NCBI GenBank assembly: GCA_964636985.1
Contig: CAZWSX010000001.1
Span: forward strand, 310,001-374,000
Direction of reading: 5' to 3'
From: CAZWSX01 sp964636985
GTDB lineage: Bacteria > Planctomycetota > Planctomycetia > Pirellulales > Pirellulaceae
Length of the DNA stretch: 64,000 nucleotides
The translations under genes and the position numbers were made by a program. Positions 1-8,678 of this stretch are shown in pieces; position 1 is the first letter of the stretch; every line of letters begins with the position of its first letter. The notes under the pieces are model-generated. The model was not told the origin of the DNA, ran no database searches, and was given only the letters and a program-made list of their open reading frames with translations.

Positions 1-1
1 C

Positions 2-2404
2 GCGGGCTTACTCAAAATTGCCAACGCGCAGATGGCGGGCGCGATCCGTTCGATTTCGATTGCCAAGGGGTACGATCCGCGCGAATCCGCGCTGATTCCT
101 TTTGGAGCAGCCGGTCCGCAGCACGCTTGTGCCGTGGCGGACGAACTCGGAATGGCGACGATTGTCAGCCACCCGTCGGCGGGCGTTTTAAGTGCGGTGG
201 GCATCGGATTGTCGGACCTCGTTCGCCACGGCGCCAAACATGTGGGGCTCGTCGATAGCGAGAACACGCGTCAGCACGTTGTCGACCTGTTGGACGAATT
301 GGCCAGCGCCGCGATGGCAAGCCTTCGCAGCGAACGATTGAACGCGAGCCGAATCACCGTACATCGCCGTATCGACGTGCGATACCAGGGGACCGAACAT
401 CCGATAACCATCAACGTCAATGACTTGGAATCTGGCGATTTTCTTTCGCAGTTCGTCCAAGAGCACCTCCGGCTGTACGGATACGTCCGAAACGATCGAG
501 CCGTCGAAATCGTGACGGCGCGCGTCGAGGCGGTGGGGCAGTCGCGCGGTTCGCTCTCGTCAGCCACTCCGGCTAGTGCTCGAAGGCCAGCCACTCCCAT
601 TGGTAGCCAATCGATGTGCTCAAAGGAAGGCTGGACGCAAGCAAACGTTTACGAGCGATCGAATCTTGTTCCAGGCAACACCATCGTTGGCCCGGCCATT
701 ATTGGCGAGGAATTGTCGACCACCATTGTCGACGATGGTTGGACGGCCGAAGTCTGGACCGATGGCGTGATGATCCTTCGCCGAACCAAGGAGTCGACTC
801 AAGACCAAGCAACGGCTGGCGCAACCGACCCCATTGAACTGCAACTCTTCAACCAGCGATTCGCCGCCATTGCCGAACAAATGGGAATCGCCTTACGGAA
901 CACGGCGACCAGTGTCAACGTCCGGGAGCGGCTCGATTTTAGCTGCGCGCTCTTTACTGCGAGCGGCGATCTCGTGGCCAATGCTCCTCACGTCCCGGTG
1001 CACTTGGGAGCGATGGGCGAGACTGTCAAAGCGGTTCTAGCCGACAACCCCGATCTTTCGCCGGGCGATGTGGTGGTGACGAACGATCCTTTTCGCGGTG
1101 GATCGCACTTGCCGGACATCACGGTTGTCACACCTGTCTTCGACGTTGCCGAGGCGCGCCAGCCGGAACTCCGTTTCTTCGTGGCAAACCGCGCCCACCA
1201 CGCCGAGATCGGCGGAATCACGCCCGGTTCGATGCCGCCGAGCTCGCAATCGCTCGCCGATGAAGGGGTGCTGATTCGAAACTTCAAGTTCTTTTCCAAT
1301 GGCGAGGCGCGATACGACGAACTGTCGGCGCTTCTCAAGAGCGGACCTTGGCCCTCGCGAAACGTGGCCGACAATCTGGCCGACATCGGGGCTCAAGTGG
1401 CCGCGAATCGCCAAGGCGAGGCGGCTCTCAAACAGTTAATCGCGGAGTATTCATGGCCTAAAGTCGCCACGGCCATGCGCGATATCCAAACGGCCGCGGA
1501 AGAAAAGACACGCCAAGCACTCGCGAAACTATCACCCGGGCAGCGGCGCTTCGTCGACCATTTGGACGCCGGCCCGACGATTGCGGTCACCCTGACCATT
1601 GACAAGGATGCGACGTCTGCCAAACCGCTCGTCGTCGATTTTACAGGAACCAGTCCCGTGCTCGCGGGGAACCTGAATGCGAACCGCGCCATCGTGACGA
1701 GCGCCGTGCTTTACGTTTTGCGTTGCCTCCTGGCGGAAGAAATCCCGCTCAATCAAGGCGTTTTAGCTCCGGTCGAGATTCGCTTGCCCGAGTGTTTGTT
1801 GAATCCACCGGCATATGTCGACGAGAAAAAATGCGCGGCCGTGGTGGGAGGCAATGTGGAGACGTCGCAGCGCGTCGTAGATGTACTGCTAGGCGCCTTC
1901 GGCATCGCGGCGGCGAGTCAGGGAACAATGAACAATTTTCTCTTCGGCGATAAATCGTTCGGCTACTACGAAACGATATGCGGCGGTTCGGGAGCAACCG
2001 CCGATGGGCCCGGCACGGACGCTGTCCATACCCACATGACCAACACGCGGATTACCGATCCGGAAGTGCTCGAGTCCCGCTTTCCTGTTCGCGTTAAGCA
2101 ATTCGCCATTCGCGAAGGTAGCGGCGGGCGCGGAAGGCACAACGGCGGAGACGGAGTCGTTCGCGAAATCGAGTTTCTCAAGCCCGTAACGGTTTCGCTC
2201 GTGACTCAGCGGCGCGGCGACTATGTCCCCTACGGAGCAGACGGCGGTGAAAGCGGCGCCAAGGGAAAGAACATCTTGATTCGCGCGGACGGCTCGCAGA
2301 GGGAAATGCCTGGCATCGTCGAAGTCGCGGCCAATGCCGGCGACGCAATCCGAATCGAAACGCCCGGCGGCGGTGGATGGGGAACGCCACCAGCTAATGG
2401 CTGA
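2..2404 (+). CDS. Hydantoinase A/B fusion (5-oxoprolinase family), 5' end outside window
   Basis: This is the C-terminal part of an ATP-dependent amidohydrolase of the hydantoinase/5-oxoprolinase family, which opens cyclic imides or lactams such as 5-oxoproline. The frame is open from base 2 and begins GLLKIANAQM, so the gene starts before the window; the first internal ATG at 32 is not a start. The first ~240 residues are the end of the HyuA half (IPFGAAGPQHACAVADELGM). From about base 827 the HyuB half follows (NVRERLDFSCALF, TNDPFRGGSHLPDI, C-terminal GGGGWG). Having both halves in one chain matches the eukaryotic and bacterial 5-oxoprolinase layout rather than separate hyuA/hyuB. The stop overlaps the stop of the convergent MFS gene by 11 bp. 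Substrate is not determined by sequence. Confidence 0.93.
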   Translation, partial: AGLLKIANAQMAGAIRSISIAKGYDPRESALIPFGAAGPQHACAVADELGMATIVSHPSAGVLSAVGIGLSDLVRHGAKHVGLVDSENTRQHVVDLLDELASAAMASLRSERLNASRITVHRRIDVRYQGTEHPITINVNDLESGDFLSQFVQEHLRLYGYVRNDRAVEIVTARVEAVGQSRGSLSSATPASARRPATPIGSQSMCSKEGWTQANVYERSNLVPGNTIVGPAIIGEELSTTIVDDGWTAEVWTDGVMILRRTKESTQDQATAGATDPIELQLFNQRFAAIAEQMGIALRNTATSVNVRERLDFSCALFTASGDLVANAPHVPVHLGAMGETVKAVLADNPDLSPGDVVVTNDPFRGGSHLPDITVVTPVFDVAEARQPELRFFVANRAHHAEIGGITPGSMPPSSQSLADEGVLIRNFKFFSNGEARYDELSALLKSGPWPSRNVADNLADIGAQVAANRQGEAALKQLIAEYSWPKVATAMRDIQTAAEEKTRQALAKLSPGQRRFVDHLDAGPTIAVTLTIDKDATSAKPLVVDFTGTSPVLAGNLNANRAIVTSAVLYVLRCLLAEEIPLNQGVLAPVEIRLPECLLNPPAYVDEKKCAAVVGGNVETSQRVVDVLLGAFGIAAASQGTMNNFLFGDKSFGYYETICGGSGATADGPGTDAVHTHMTNTRITDPEVLESRFPVRVKQFAIREGSGGRGRHNGGDGVVREIEFLKPVTVSLVTQRRGDYVPYGADGGESGAKGKNILIRADGSQREMPGIVEVAANAGDAIRIETPGGGGWGTPPANG

Positions 2405-3740
2405 CAGGTGGCAAATCGGCCCCTTTCCCATAGTCGCGACCACCGCGAACAGCGACGAGCATGAATGCCAGGGCGAACAGCATCAGCCCTGTGCTCGTCC
2501 AGTAAGGAAGTGTCGCGGCGCGCTTGAAAAGCGGGATCGAAACAATGGGTCCGGCGATTCTTGCCAAAGCACTTACGCTTTGAGCGACGCCGCTGATGCT
2601 TCCCTGCCGCGCGGGATCGCTACGCCGGCTGATCAACGACATGATGCTCGGTGTGATGCAGGCAAAGCCCCCCACCTCTAACGCCGAAGCCGCCATGAGA
2701 AACGGAATGGAGTTGGATTGGCTCGCCATCGCAATGGCGATGAAGCCCAGCAAAGAAAGTACGCCCCCCAGCACCGCCATGTTCGCTTCGCCGATACGGC
2801 TAGTGAAACGCCGCACGAAGAGCCCTTGAGTAATTGTGAGGACCAGCCCGATGAATGCGAAGTAGAGGAGCACGTCGGAATAGCGAAATTTAAATGCCAA
2901 GTTTTCATCTTTTAGCAGCAGCGACAACGTTGTCTCGAAGCCGCCGAACGAGAAGACCGACATGAACGATGTGAACAGGAGCATCCCAATCGTCGGGACC
3001 GAGAGAGCCTCCGCGAACGCCTGAAAGTCAAATATCTTCAGCTTCGATTCGCTGTGACTCACTTTGAGCGATTCGGGAAGTTTGAACCACGCCAAGGCAA
3101 ACGCGACCGACGAAAGGATCGCCGCCGCGTAGCCGGGCCATGGACTCTCGATTTCGGGATCGCCAAAGAGAAGCGTCACGGCGCCAAGCAAAGGTCCAAA
3201 ACAAAAGCCGATGCCAAAGGCGGCGCCAATCAGCGCCATTCCTTTGCCGCGGTTTTCCAATGTGGTGCTGTCGGCAATATATGCCTGGGCGGTTGGGATT
3301 GTTGCGCAGGCGATCCCCGCGCCAATTCGCGCCACAAAAATGAGTGCCAAGCTGTGCGTTGTCGTCGCGATGCCAAACAGAAAATAGAAAAAAGCTGCTG
3401 CGGCCAAGCCGACCAGCAATACCGGGCGGCGGCCGATGCGGTCGGAGGTCCATCCCCAGACCGGCGCGAAAAGAAACTGCATGATCGAAAAGCTCGCCAT
3501 CAAGAGGCCGAGCACCATGCCGTCTTCACCGACGCCGAACTTCCTCGCATAAATGGGCAATAGCGGCAAAACGATGGCGAAACCAAGCAAATCGACCATC
3601 ACCGTCAAAAAGATCACCGCCAGCGATCCGCGCGTGGCCTCTTTTGTTGGCTTTGTCGGCGCGGCTTGAGCCCCTTCCCCTGCACCGCCAGGCGGATGGT
3701 AGGGATTGATGTCTTCAGTGGGTGCGGGTTCGACGCTCAT
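2394..3740 (-). CDS. MFS transporter, TetA-like drug/metabolite exporter type
   Basis: A 448-aa inner-membrane permease of the major facilitator superfamily. After a ~40-residue Pro/Gly-rich cytoplasmic N-terminus, the first helix (AVIFLTVMVDLLGFAIVLP) and the loop 2-3 motif A (DRIGRRPVLLVG) are typical of the DHA1/TetA group, which pumps drugs or metabolites out using protons. About twelve hydrophobic segments are visible. The ATG at 3740 is preferred over an in-frame GTG just before it because GGAGAA lies 5 nt upstream of the ATG. The gene converges on and slightly overlaps the hydantoinase gene and diverges from the PaaK-like ligase. Substrate unknown. Confidence 0.88.
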   Translation of the reverse strand: MSVEPAPTEDINPYHPPGGAGEGAQAAPTKPTKEATRGSLAVIFLTVMVDLLGFAIVLPLLPIYARKFGVGEDGMVLGLLMASFSIMQFLFAPVWGWTSDRIGRRPVLLVGLAAAAFFYFLFGIATTTHSLALIFVARIGAGIACATIPTAQAYIADSTTLENRGKGMALIGAAFGIGFCFGPLLGAVTLLFGDPEIESPWPGYAAAILSSVAFALAWFKLPESLKVSHSESKLKIFDFQAFAEALSVPTIGMLLFTSFMSVFSFGGFETTLSLLLKDENLAFKFRYSDVLLYFAFIGLVLTITQGLFVRRFTSRIGEANMAVLGGVLSLLGFIAIAMASQSNSIPFLMAASALEVGGFACITPSIMSLISRRSDPARQGSISGVAQSVSALARIAGPIVSIPLFKRAATLPYWTSTGLMLFALAFMLVAVRGGRDYGKGADLPPVSH

Positions 3741-3860
3741 CACTTCTCCGAATCTTCAAACTTGCGAGACCGTTACCACCCAATGGTATTCGGCTCCGTG
3801 AACCGGTTCTACGCAGGCGTCCGCTTTCCGGCAATGGAAGGTGCCCGGTAAACTGGATGA

Positions 3861-5147
3861 ATGCACTTTACCACCGAAGAAGAACGTCGTCGTTTGCAAT
3901 CGCTCGATCGCGAGGCCCTGCGGTGCTGGCAATTGGATCGATTGAACCGATTGCTTGCCAAAATCCTGCCGCACAACCGCTTTTACGCGGCGAAGTTCTC
4001 CGACATTTCGTTGCCGCTGGCATCGTGGGACGACATCGCGCGCTTGCCTTTCACGTTCAAGGACGAACTGGCGTCGGAACTCCACAATGGCGAGATCGCG
4101 GCGAACCTGACGTATCCGCAAGAAAATTACGTCCGCTTCCATCGCACCTCCGGAACGCGCGGCCGGCCGCTGGTCGTGCTCGACACGGCCGAAGACTGGC
4201 AGTGGTGGCTCGACGTTTGGCAGTACGTTCTCGATGCCGCCGACGTCCACGCGGGCGATCGAGTCCTGATGGCCTTTTCGTTCGGGCCGTTCGTCGGCTT
4301 CTGGAGCGCCTTCGATGCCGTGATCGCGCGCGGTTCGCTCGCCATTCCCACGGGCGGAATGAATACCATCGCGCGCTTGGAACTGATGCGCTCGGCCAAA
4401 GCGACCGTCGTTTTCACCACGCCCAGTTACGCCATGCACATGGCGGAAACCGCGGCGGAGCATCAGATCAATTGCGCCAGCCTGGGGCTCAAATGCATCA
4501 TCGTGGCAGGCGAGCCAGGCGGGTCGGCACCCGAAACGCGAGAGCGCATCGAATCGGCCTGGAATTGCCGAGTGATCGATCACGCCGGGGCGACCGAAGT
4601 CGGTCCCTGGGGATACGCTGATTCCGGCCGCGAAGGTCTTCGCATTACCGAAAGCGAATTTTTGCCCGAGTTTCGTTCGCTCGATACTGGCCGGCCCGCC
4701 CGTGAAGGGGAGATTTCGGAGCTGATCCTCACCAATTTGGGGAGGCCCGGCTATCCGATCATTCGCTACTGCACAGGCGACTTGGTTCGGCCTGTCTGGT
4801 CACAATCCGATAACCACGGCTTTGTCTTGTTGGCAGGTGGCATATTGGGGCGCGTCGACGACATGATGATCGTCCGAGGGGTAAACATCTTCCCGGCGAG
4901 CATCGAGCGGATCTTGCACGGTTTTCCAGAAGTTGTGGAATATCGGATGACTGCCCGTCGCCAGGGAGCCCTCGATGACCTTACGATTGAAGTGGAAGAC
5001 CGTCTGGAGTGCATCTCCCGAATCGCTCAAGAACTCTATGTGCGATTGGGTTTGAAGATCGAGGTGAAGTCCGTCCCGCTGGGATCGTTGCCGCGATTCG
5101 ACGGGAAAGGAAAGCGCTTTATCGACGAACGCCCCAAAGCATCCTGA
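3861..5147 (+). CDS. PaaK-like CoA ligase (adenylate-forming enzyme)
   Basis: A 428-aa member of the phenylacetate-CoA ligase branch of the adenylate-forming superfamily, which activates an aryl or acyl acid with ATP and transfers it to CoA. The ATP-binding loop is HRTSGTRGRPLVV. The acid/adenylate region reads DHAGATEVGPWGY, and the hinge region IIRYCTGDLV is followed by LGRVDDMMIVRGVNIFP, the usual start of the C-terminal domain. The length fits the family (~430 aa). No phenylacetate degradation genes (paaABCDE) lie nearby. The next gene downstream encodes a class-V aminotransferase, so the ligase may serve a secondary or cofactor pathway rather than phenylacetate catabolism; this is inference. 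Confidence 0.88.
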   Translation: MHFTTEEERRRLQSLDREALRCWQLDRLNRLLAKILPHNRFYAAKFSDISLPLASWDDIARLPFTFKDELASELHNGEIAANLTYPQENYVRFHRTSGTRGRPLVVLDTAEDWQWWLDVWQYVLDAADVHAGDRVLMAFSFGPFVGFWSAFDAVIARGSLAIPTGGMNTIARLELMRSAKATVVFTTPSYAMHMAETAAEHQINCASLGLKCIIVAGEPGGSAPETRERIESAWNCRVIDHAGATEVGPWGYADSGREGLRITESEFLPEFRSLDTGRPAREGEISELILTNLGRPGYPIIRYCTGDLVRPVWSQSDNHGFVLLAGGILGRVDDMMIVRGVNIFPASIERILHGFPEVVEYRMTARRQGALDDLTIEVEDRLECISRIAQELYVRLGLKIEVKSVPLGSLPRFDGKGKRFIDERPKAS

Positions 5148-5228
5148 CAGTTGAGTGAAGATAACGCGGTGATAGTAGCTCGGTGAAAAGATTTCAGCCA
5201 AGGGATTACCTCAAGCGAGCACGACGTT

Positions 5229-6521
5229 ATGGAAACGGCAATGGACACGCCTGCAATCGACGGACGAATGACACCCGAGTTAGTAGCTGCTTGCCGGCGG
5301 CAATTTCCTGCGCTATCGCGCTCGATTGCCGGCCGAAGCGTTTGCTTCTTTGATGGACCGGCTGGTACGCAAGTGCCGCAGCGGGTCATCGAAGCGATGA
5401 GCCACTATCTGGCGCACACCAACGCCAACCATGGCGGCTTGTTTGCCACCGCCCGCGAAAGCGACCGCATGCTCGAACAGGCCCATCGCGGTGTGGCCGA
5501 CCTGTTGGGAACTTCCGATCCCGATACCGTCGTCTTCGGGCAGAATATGACGTCGCTGACGTTCCATATTTCCCGATCGCTCTCGCAAACGTGGAAGCCA
5601 GGCGACGAAATCATCGTCACGCGCCTCGACCACGACGCCAACTTCAGTCCCTGGAAACTCGCCGCCCGCGACGCCGGTGCGACGTTGCGAGTGGTCGAAC
5701 TCAACGAGAGCGACTGCTCGCTCGACTTGGCCGACCTGAAAAGCAAACTTTCGTCCAAAACCAAGCTGGTCGCCGTCGGTGCCGCCTCGAATGCAACCGG
5801 TACGATCAATCCCATCGCCGAAATCGTGTCGATGGCCAAGAGCGTCGGCGCGCTGACGTACATCGACGCAGTCCACTACGCTCCGCACGGACTCATCGAC
5901 GTGGAGGCCTGGGGCTGCGACTTCCTGGCTTGCTCGGCTTACAAGTACTTTGGTCCGCACTTGGGCGTATTGTGGGGACGGCGTTCGCTGCTCGAATCGC
6001 TCGAGGCCTACAAGGTCCGCCCCGCCCCGGATACGCTGCCCGGAAAATGGATGACGGGGACGCAGAGCCACGAATCGATTGCCGGCGCACTGGAAGCCGT
6101 CGATTACCTGGCCGATTTGGGTCGCGAAATTGCGGCTCACGATGGGCTTGATCGGCGCGCGGCGTTGGTCGAAGCGATGACAGCGATTCGCACGTACGAG
6201 CAGGACCTCTCGCGGCAGCTCATCGAAGGGCTCGAAGCGATTCCTGGCGTTCGCATTTGGGGACCGACCGACCTGCGACAGCTTGAACGACGCGTGCCGA
6301 CGTTCTCGATTACCCATCAGCGGATTGCGGCGACCGAACTGGCGGCCACGCTGGCACACCAGGGTTTCTTCGTTTGGCACGGCAATTACTATGCTCTCAA
6401 CCTGAGCGAAAAGCTCGGGATGGAACCCGGCGGCATGGTGCGAATCGGTGCTGTCCACTACAACACGCCAGACGAAATCAGCCGTTTGCTGCTGGTGCTA
6501 GGCGAGATCTGCGGCGGTTAG
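5229..6521 (+). CDS. Aminotransferase class V, cysteine desulfurase-like
   Basis: A 430-aa PLP enzyme of fold type I, most like the cysteine-desulfurase-like (SufS/CsdA-related) family. The Schiff-base lysine is in CSAYKYFGPHLG, about residue 239. The N-terminal FFDGPAGTQVP and the segment NATGTINPIAEI are typical of class-V enzymes. It may release sulfur from cysteine or act on another amino acid. An alternative ATG lies 12 nt downstream of the chosen start (MDTPAI), and neither has a clear Shine-Dalgarno. Only 3 nt separate its stop from the DUF971 gene, which implies co-expression. Whether it truly mobilises sulfur cannot be decided here, since I did not identify a conserved active-site cysteine near the C-terminus with certainty. 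Confidence 0.86.
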   Translation: METAMDTPAIDGRMTPELVAACRRQFPALSRSIAGRSVCFFDGPAGTQVPQRVIEAMSHYLAHTNANHGGLFATARESDRMLEQAHRGVADLLGTSDPDTVVFGQNMTSLTFHISRSLSQTWKPGDEIIVTRLDHDANFSPWKLAARDAGATLRVVELNESDCSLDLADLKSKLSSKTKLVAVGAASNATGTINPIAEIVSMAKSVGALTYIDAVHYAPHGLIDVEAWGCDFLACSAYKYFGPHLGVLWGRRSLLESLEAYKVRPAPDTLPGKWMTGTQSHESIAGALEAVDYLADLGREIAAHDGLDRRAALVEAMTAIRTYEQDLSRQLIEGLEAIPGVRIWGPTDLRQLERRVPTFSITHQRIAATELAATLAHQGFFVWHGNYYALNLSEKLGMEPGGMVRIGAVHYNTPDEISRLLLVLGEICGG

Positions 6522-6524
6522 AAG

Positions 6525-6872
6525 ATGGTGGCAATGTCCGACGATACGTATCCAACCGCCTTGAAATTGACCGATGATCGCGCGCTCCTCATTTCGTGGA
6601 GCAACGGCGAGACTCGCAAATACCCGTTCAAGGTGCTTCGCGACGCTTGCCCGTGCGCCTCGTGCCGGGAGAAGGAACGCGGCAAGGCAAATACTCCGGC
6701 CAACCCTTTCGCAATCCTGACGCCCGCCGAAGCCGAGCCCCTTTCGATCAAAGGCATGCTACCCGTCGGCCAGTATGCCTACAGCATCGCATTCAGCGAC
6801 GGCCACGACACCGGCATCTTCACGCTGGAACTCCTGCGATCGCTTGGTACGGTTGTCGAAAAAGCGACCTAA
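6525..6872 (+). CDS. DUF971 domain protein
   Basis: A 115-aa protein that is essentially one DUF971 domain (also called GBBH-like N-terminal). It has the family pattern LLISWSNGETRKYPFKVLRDACPCASCREK, quoted here in parts: ISWSNGE, then LRDACPCASC, then the C-terminal YAYSIAFSDGHDTGIFTLE. The cysteines in CPCASC could bind metal. DUF971 is also found fused to Mrp/ApbC-type Fe-S scaffold proteins and to gamma-butyrobetaine hydroxylases. Its position 3 nt after a cysteine desulfurase-like gene supports a role in Fe-S or sulfur handling, but this is inference. A second possible start (MSDDTY) lies 9 nt downstream. Confidence 0.85.
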   Translation: MVAMSDDTYPTALKLTDDRALLISWSNGETRKYPFKVLRDACPCASCREKERGKANTPANPFAILTPAEAEPLSIKGMLPVGQYAYSIAFSDGHDTGIFTLELLRSLGTVVEKAT

Positions 6873-6934
6873 GTCATTTCGTGGGGACCGCCGTTCTGCC
6901 ACGCGACGCGTCCTAAATTGGCAAGGTCCACCGC

Positions 6935-6956
6935 GCACAGACAGGATTGTCTGTGC
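6935..6956. repeat. Palindromic repeat, family 1 (9-bp arms, GGAT loop)
   Basis: A perfect inverted repeat with arms GCACAGACA and TGTCTGTGC around the loop GGAT. It lies in the 147-bp gap between the convergent DUF971 and MFS genes. The same palindrome in opposite orientation is at 43537-43558, and a variant with changed stem but the same core is at 43642-43661. It may act as a transcription terminator for either strand or be a REP-like dispersed element. Confidence 0.8.
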
Positions 6957-7019
6957 CACTCTTATTTTCACTTCGCAATTCAAAAATCAACAATCATCAA
7001 TCAATTAATCAACTACTCC

Positions 7020-8483
7020 TCACTTCTTGTCCGGTTCCTCCGAGTCTCCGCGATGAATCTCTTCTTCCGGCTCCAGCGGCTTCGTCGCATCCATCATCAG
7101 GCCGCAAAGGCCTGACAGTCCGAAGATGACCCCGCCGATCCAGAAAGGAAGCGTTGGCAGGTCGTACGGTTCGGCGACGCGGGTCCGCAGGTAGGTGATG
7201 AACGGGGTCGAGATGGCCGCCCCGATGTTGCCCCACATGTTGCCCCAGCCGACGGCCGATCCGGCGTGGCGGCCCGCGATCTCTTGGGTCATCGCCCACC
7301 CTGCTGGGACGCCCAAGTCGGTCGAGAGCGCCATGAGCCCGATCAACAAGGCAAACGTGAATGCATCTTCTGAGTAACCGGCGGCAACGAAAGCCACGGC
7401 TCCGATCACCTTCGTCGCTCCATTGGGAATGGCTCTTCCCAGCCGCTTGCCGAGTCGTCGTACCAGTGCGTCCGTGATGAAGCCGCCGGCAAACATGCCG
7501 GCGACGCCCATCAACATCGGCATCATCGTGTAATAGCCCCGCTCACTTACGGGCGTCTGGAAGCGATCTTGCAGGAATTGCGGCAACAGGGTCGCGCTGA
7601 ACGTCCACGTCACATTCGTCATGAACTGCCCGAGCGAAGACAGCATCATGTTGCGATTCTTGGCCAAGAGCAGCAGCGGCATGTCGAATCGTCTGGCTGC
7701 AGGATCGGGGTTCTCAATCGCCGCAGGATTGCCATCGGCGATCAAATTCAATTCGGCCTGGTTCACACGGGGGTGCTGCGAGGGATAGTCGCGCACCACG
7801 TAGGCGTAAATTGCCGCGACAACAAGTCCCAGGGCGGCGTACACAAAAAAGGAAACGCGCCAGGCGTCTCCCACGTTTTCCGGCGAAGGCGTCGCCTTGA
7901 GATCAAAAGTGGGGTTGCTGCGGGCGAAGAAGTACAGCACCAGGAATGCCGTGAGCACGGGCGCGATCGCACCACCCAAGCGGCCGCCCAGCGCGACAGT
8001 GCTCGATGCGAATCCGCGCGCCGAGACTGTTGACCATCGTCGCAGCAGCACGTTCGCGGTAGGGTACGCGCCAGCTTGAAAGATCCCGAACACCACTCGC
8101 AGAACGAGTAACGCGCCCAGCGAACTGGCGAAGCCGATGAGCCCGACCGACAACGACCACCCCAGAATGTAAATCACCATCATGCGGCGGGCGCCAAAGC
8201 GATCGCTAAACCAGCCCGAGGGGACTTGCGCTAGCGCATACGAAAGGAAGAACGCAAAGGGAACCCACGACATTTGTTCCTTATCGAGTCCCAAGTCGGC
8301 CCGCATCCATCCTTCGCAGATGCTTTGGTTGTACCGCGTCAGGTAGAGCAAAATAGCCGTGAGCGTGGTAGCCAGCACGACGTAAACGCGAACGTGTCCC
8401 GCCGCAACGACGGATTCGGCGGGTGGCAAGTCGCCCAAAGGACTCGGATTCTTCGGCGCTTCGTGAGGATTGGCATGAGCCAT
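7020..8483 (-). CDS. MFS transporter, anion:cation symporter (sugar-acid/phthalate) type
   Basis: A 487-aa inner-membrane permease. The sequence after the first helix (LTRYNQSICEGWMRADLGLD, then MSWVPFAFFLSYALAQVPSG) and the motif-A loop GWFSDRFGARRMM match the anion:cation symporter branch of the MFS, which imports hexuronates, glucarate, phthalate or similar organic anions. About twelve hydrophobic segments are visible. The gene diverges from a secreted sulfatase with 195 bp between the starts. Uptake of a sugar acid released from a sulfated polysaccharide would make sense, but substrate specificity is not readable from sequence. Confidence 0.87.
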   Translation of the reverse strand: MAHANPHEAPKNPSPLGDLPPAESVVAAGHVRVYVVLATTLTAILLYLTRYNQSICEGWMRADLGLDKEQMSWVPFAFFLSYALAQVPSGWFSDRFGARRMMVIYILGWSLSVGLIGFASSLGALLVLRVVFGIFQAGAYPTANVLLRRWSTVSARGFASSTVALGGRLGGAIAPVLTAFLVLYFFARSNPTFDLKATPSPENVGDAWRVSFFVYAALGLVVAAIYAYVVRDYPSQHPRVNQAELNLIADGNPAAIENPDPAARRFDMPLLLLAKNRNMMLSSLGQFMTNVTWTFSATLLPQFLQDRFQTPVSERGYYTMMPMLMGVAGMFAGGFITDALVRRLGKRLGRAIPNGATKVIGAVAFVAAGYSEDAFTFALLIGLMALSTDLGVPAGWAMTQEIAGRHAGSAVGWGNMWGNIGAAISTPFITYLRTRVAEPYDLPTLPFWIGGVIFGLSGLCGLMMDATKPLEPEEEIHRGDSEEPDKK

Positions 8484-8678
8484 GCGACATTCGCTTTAGG
8501 TGGGCGCTTTGGGTGGGATTCAGGCGGGTTCAATCAGGGAAGCCGAGCGACCGCGCAGCGGATGTCGCCAGTTTGGGATACGTGGCGTTGGAAGTACATC
8601 CCTAAGATCGAAAATGAACGGGGGAAAGTACAATGGGCGTGTCTCTCACGGCGACCTATCCTCTCCAAGTTTGCTCCT

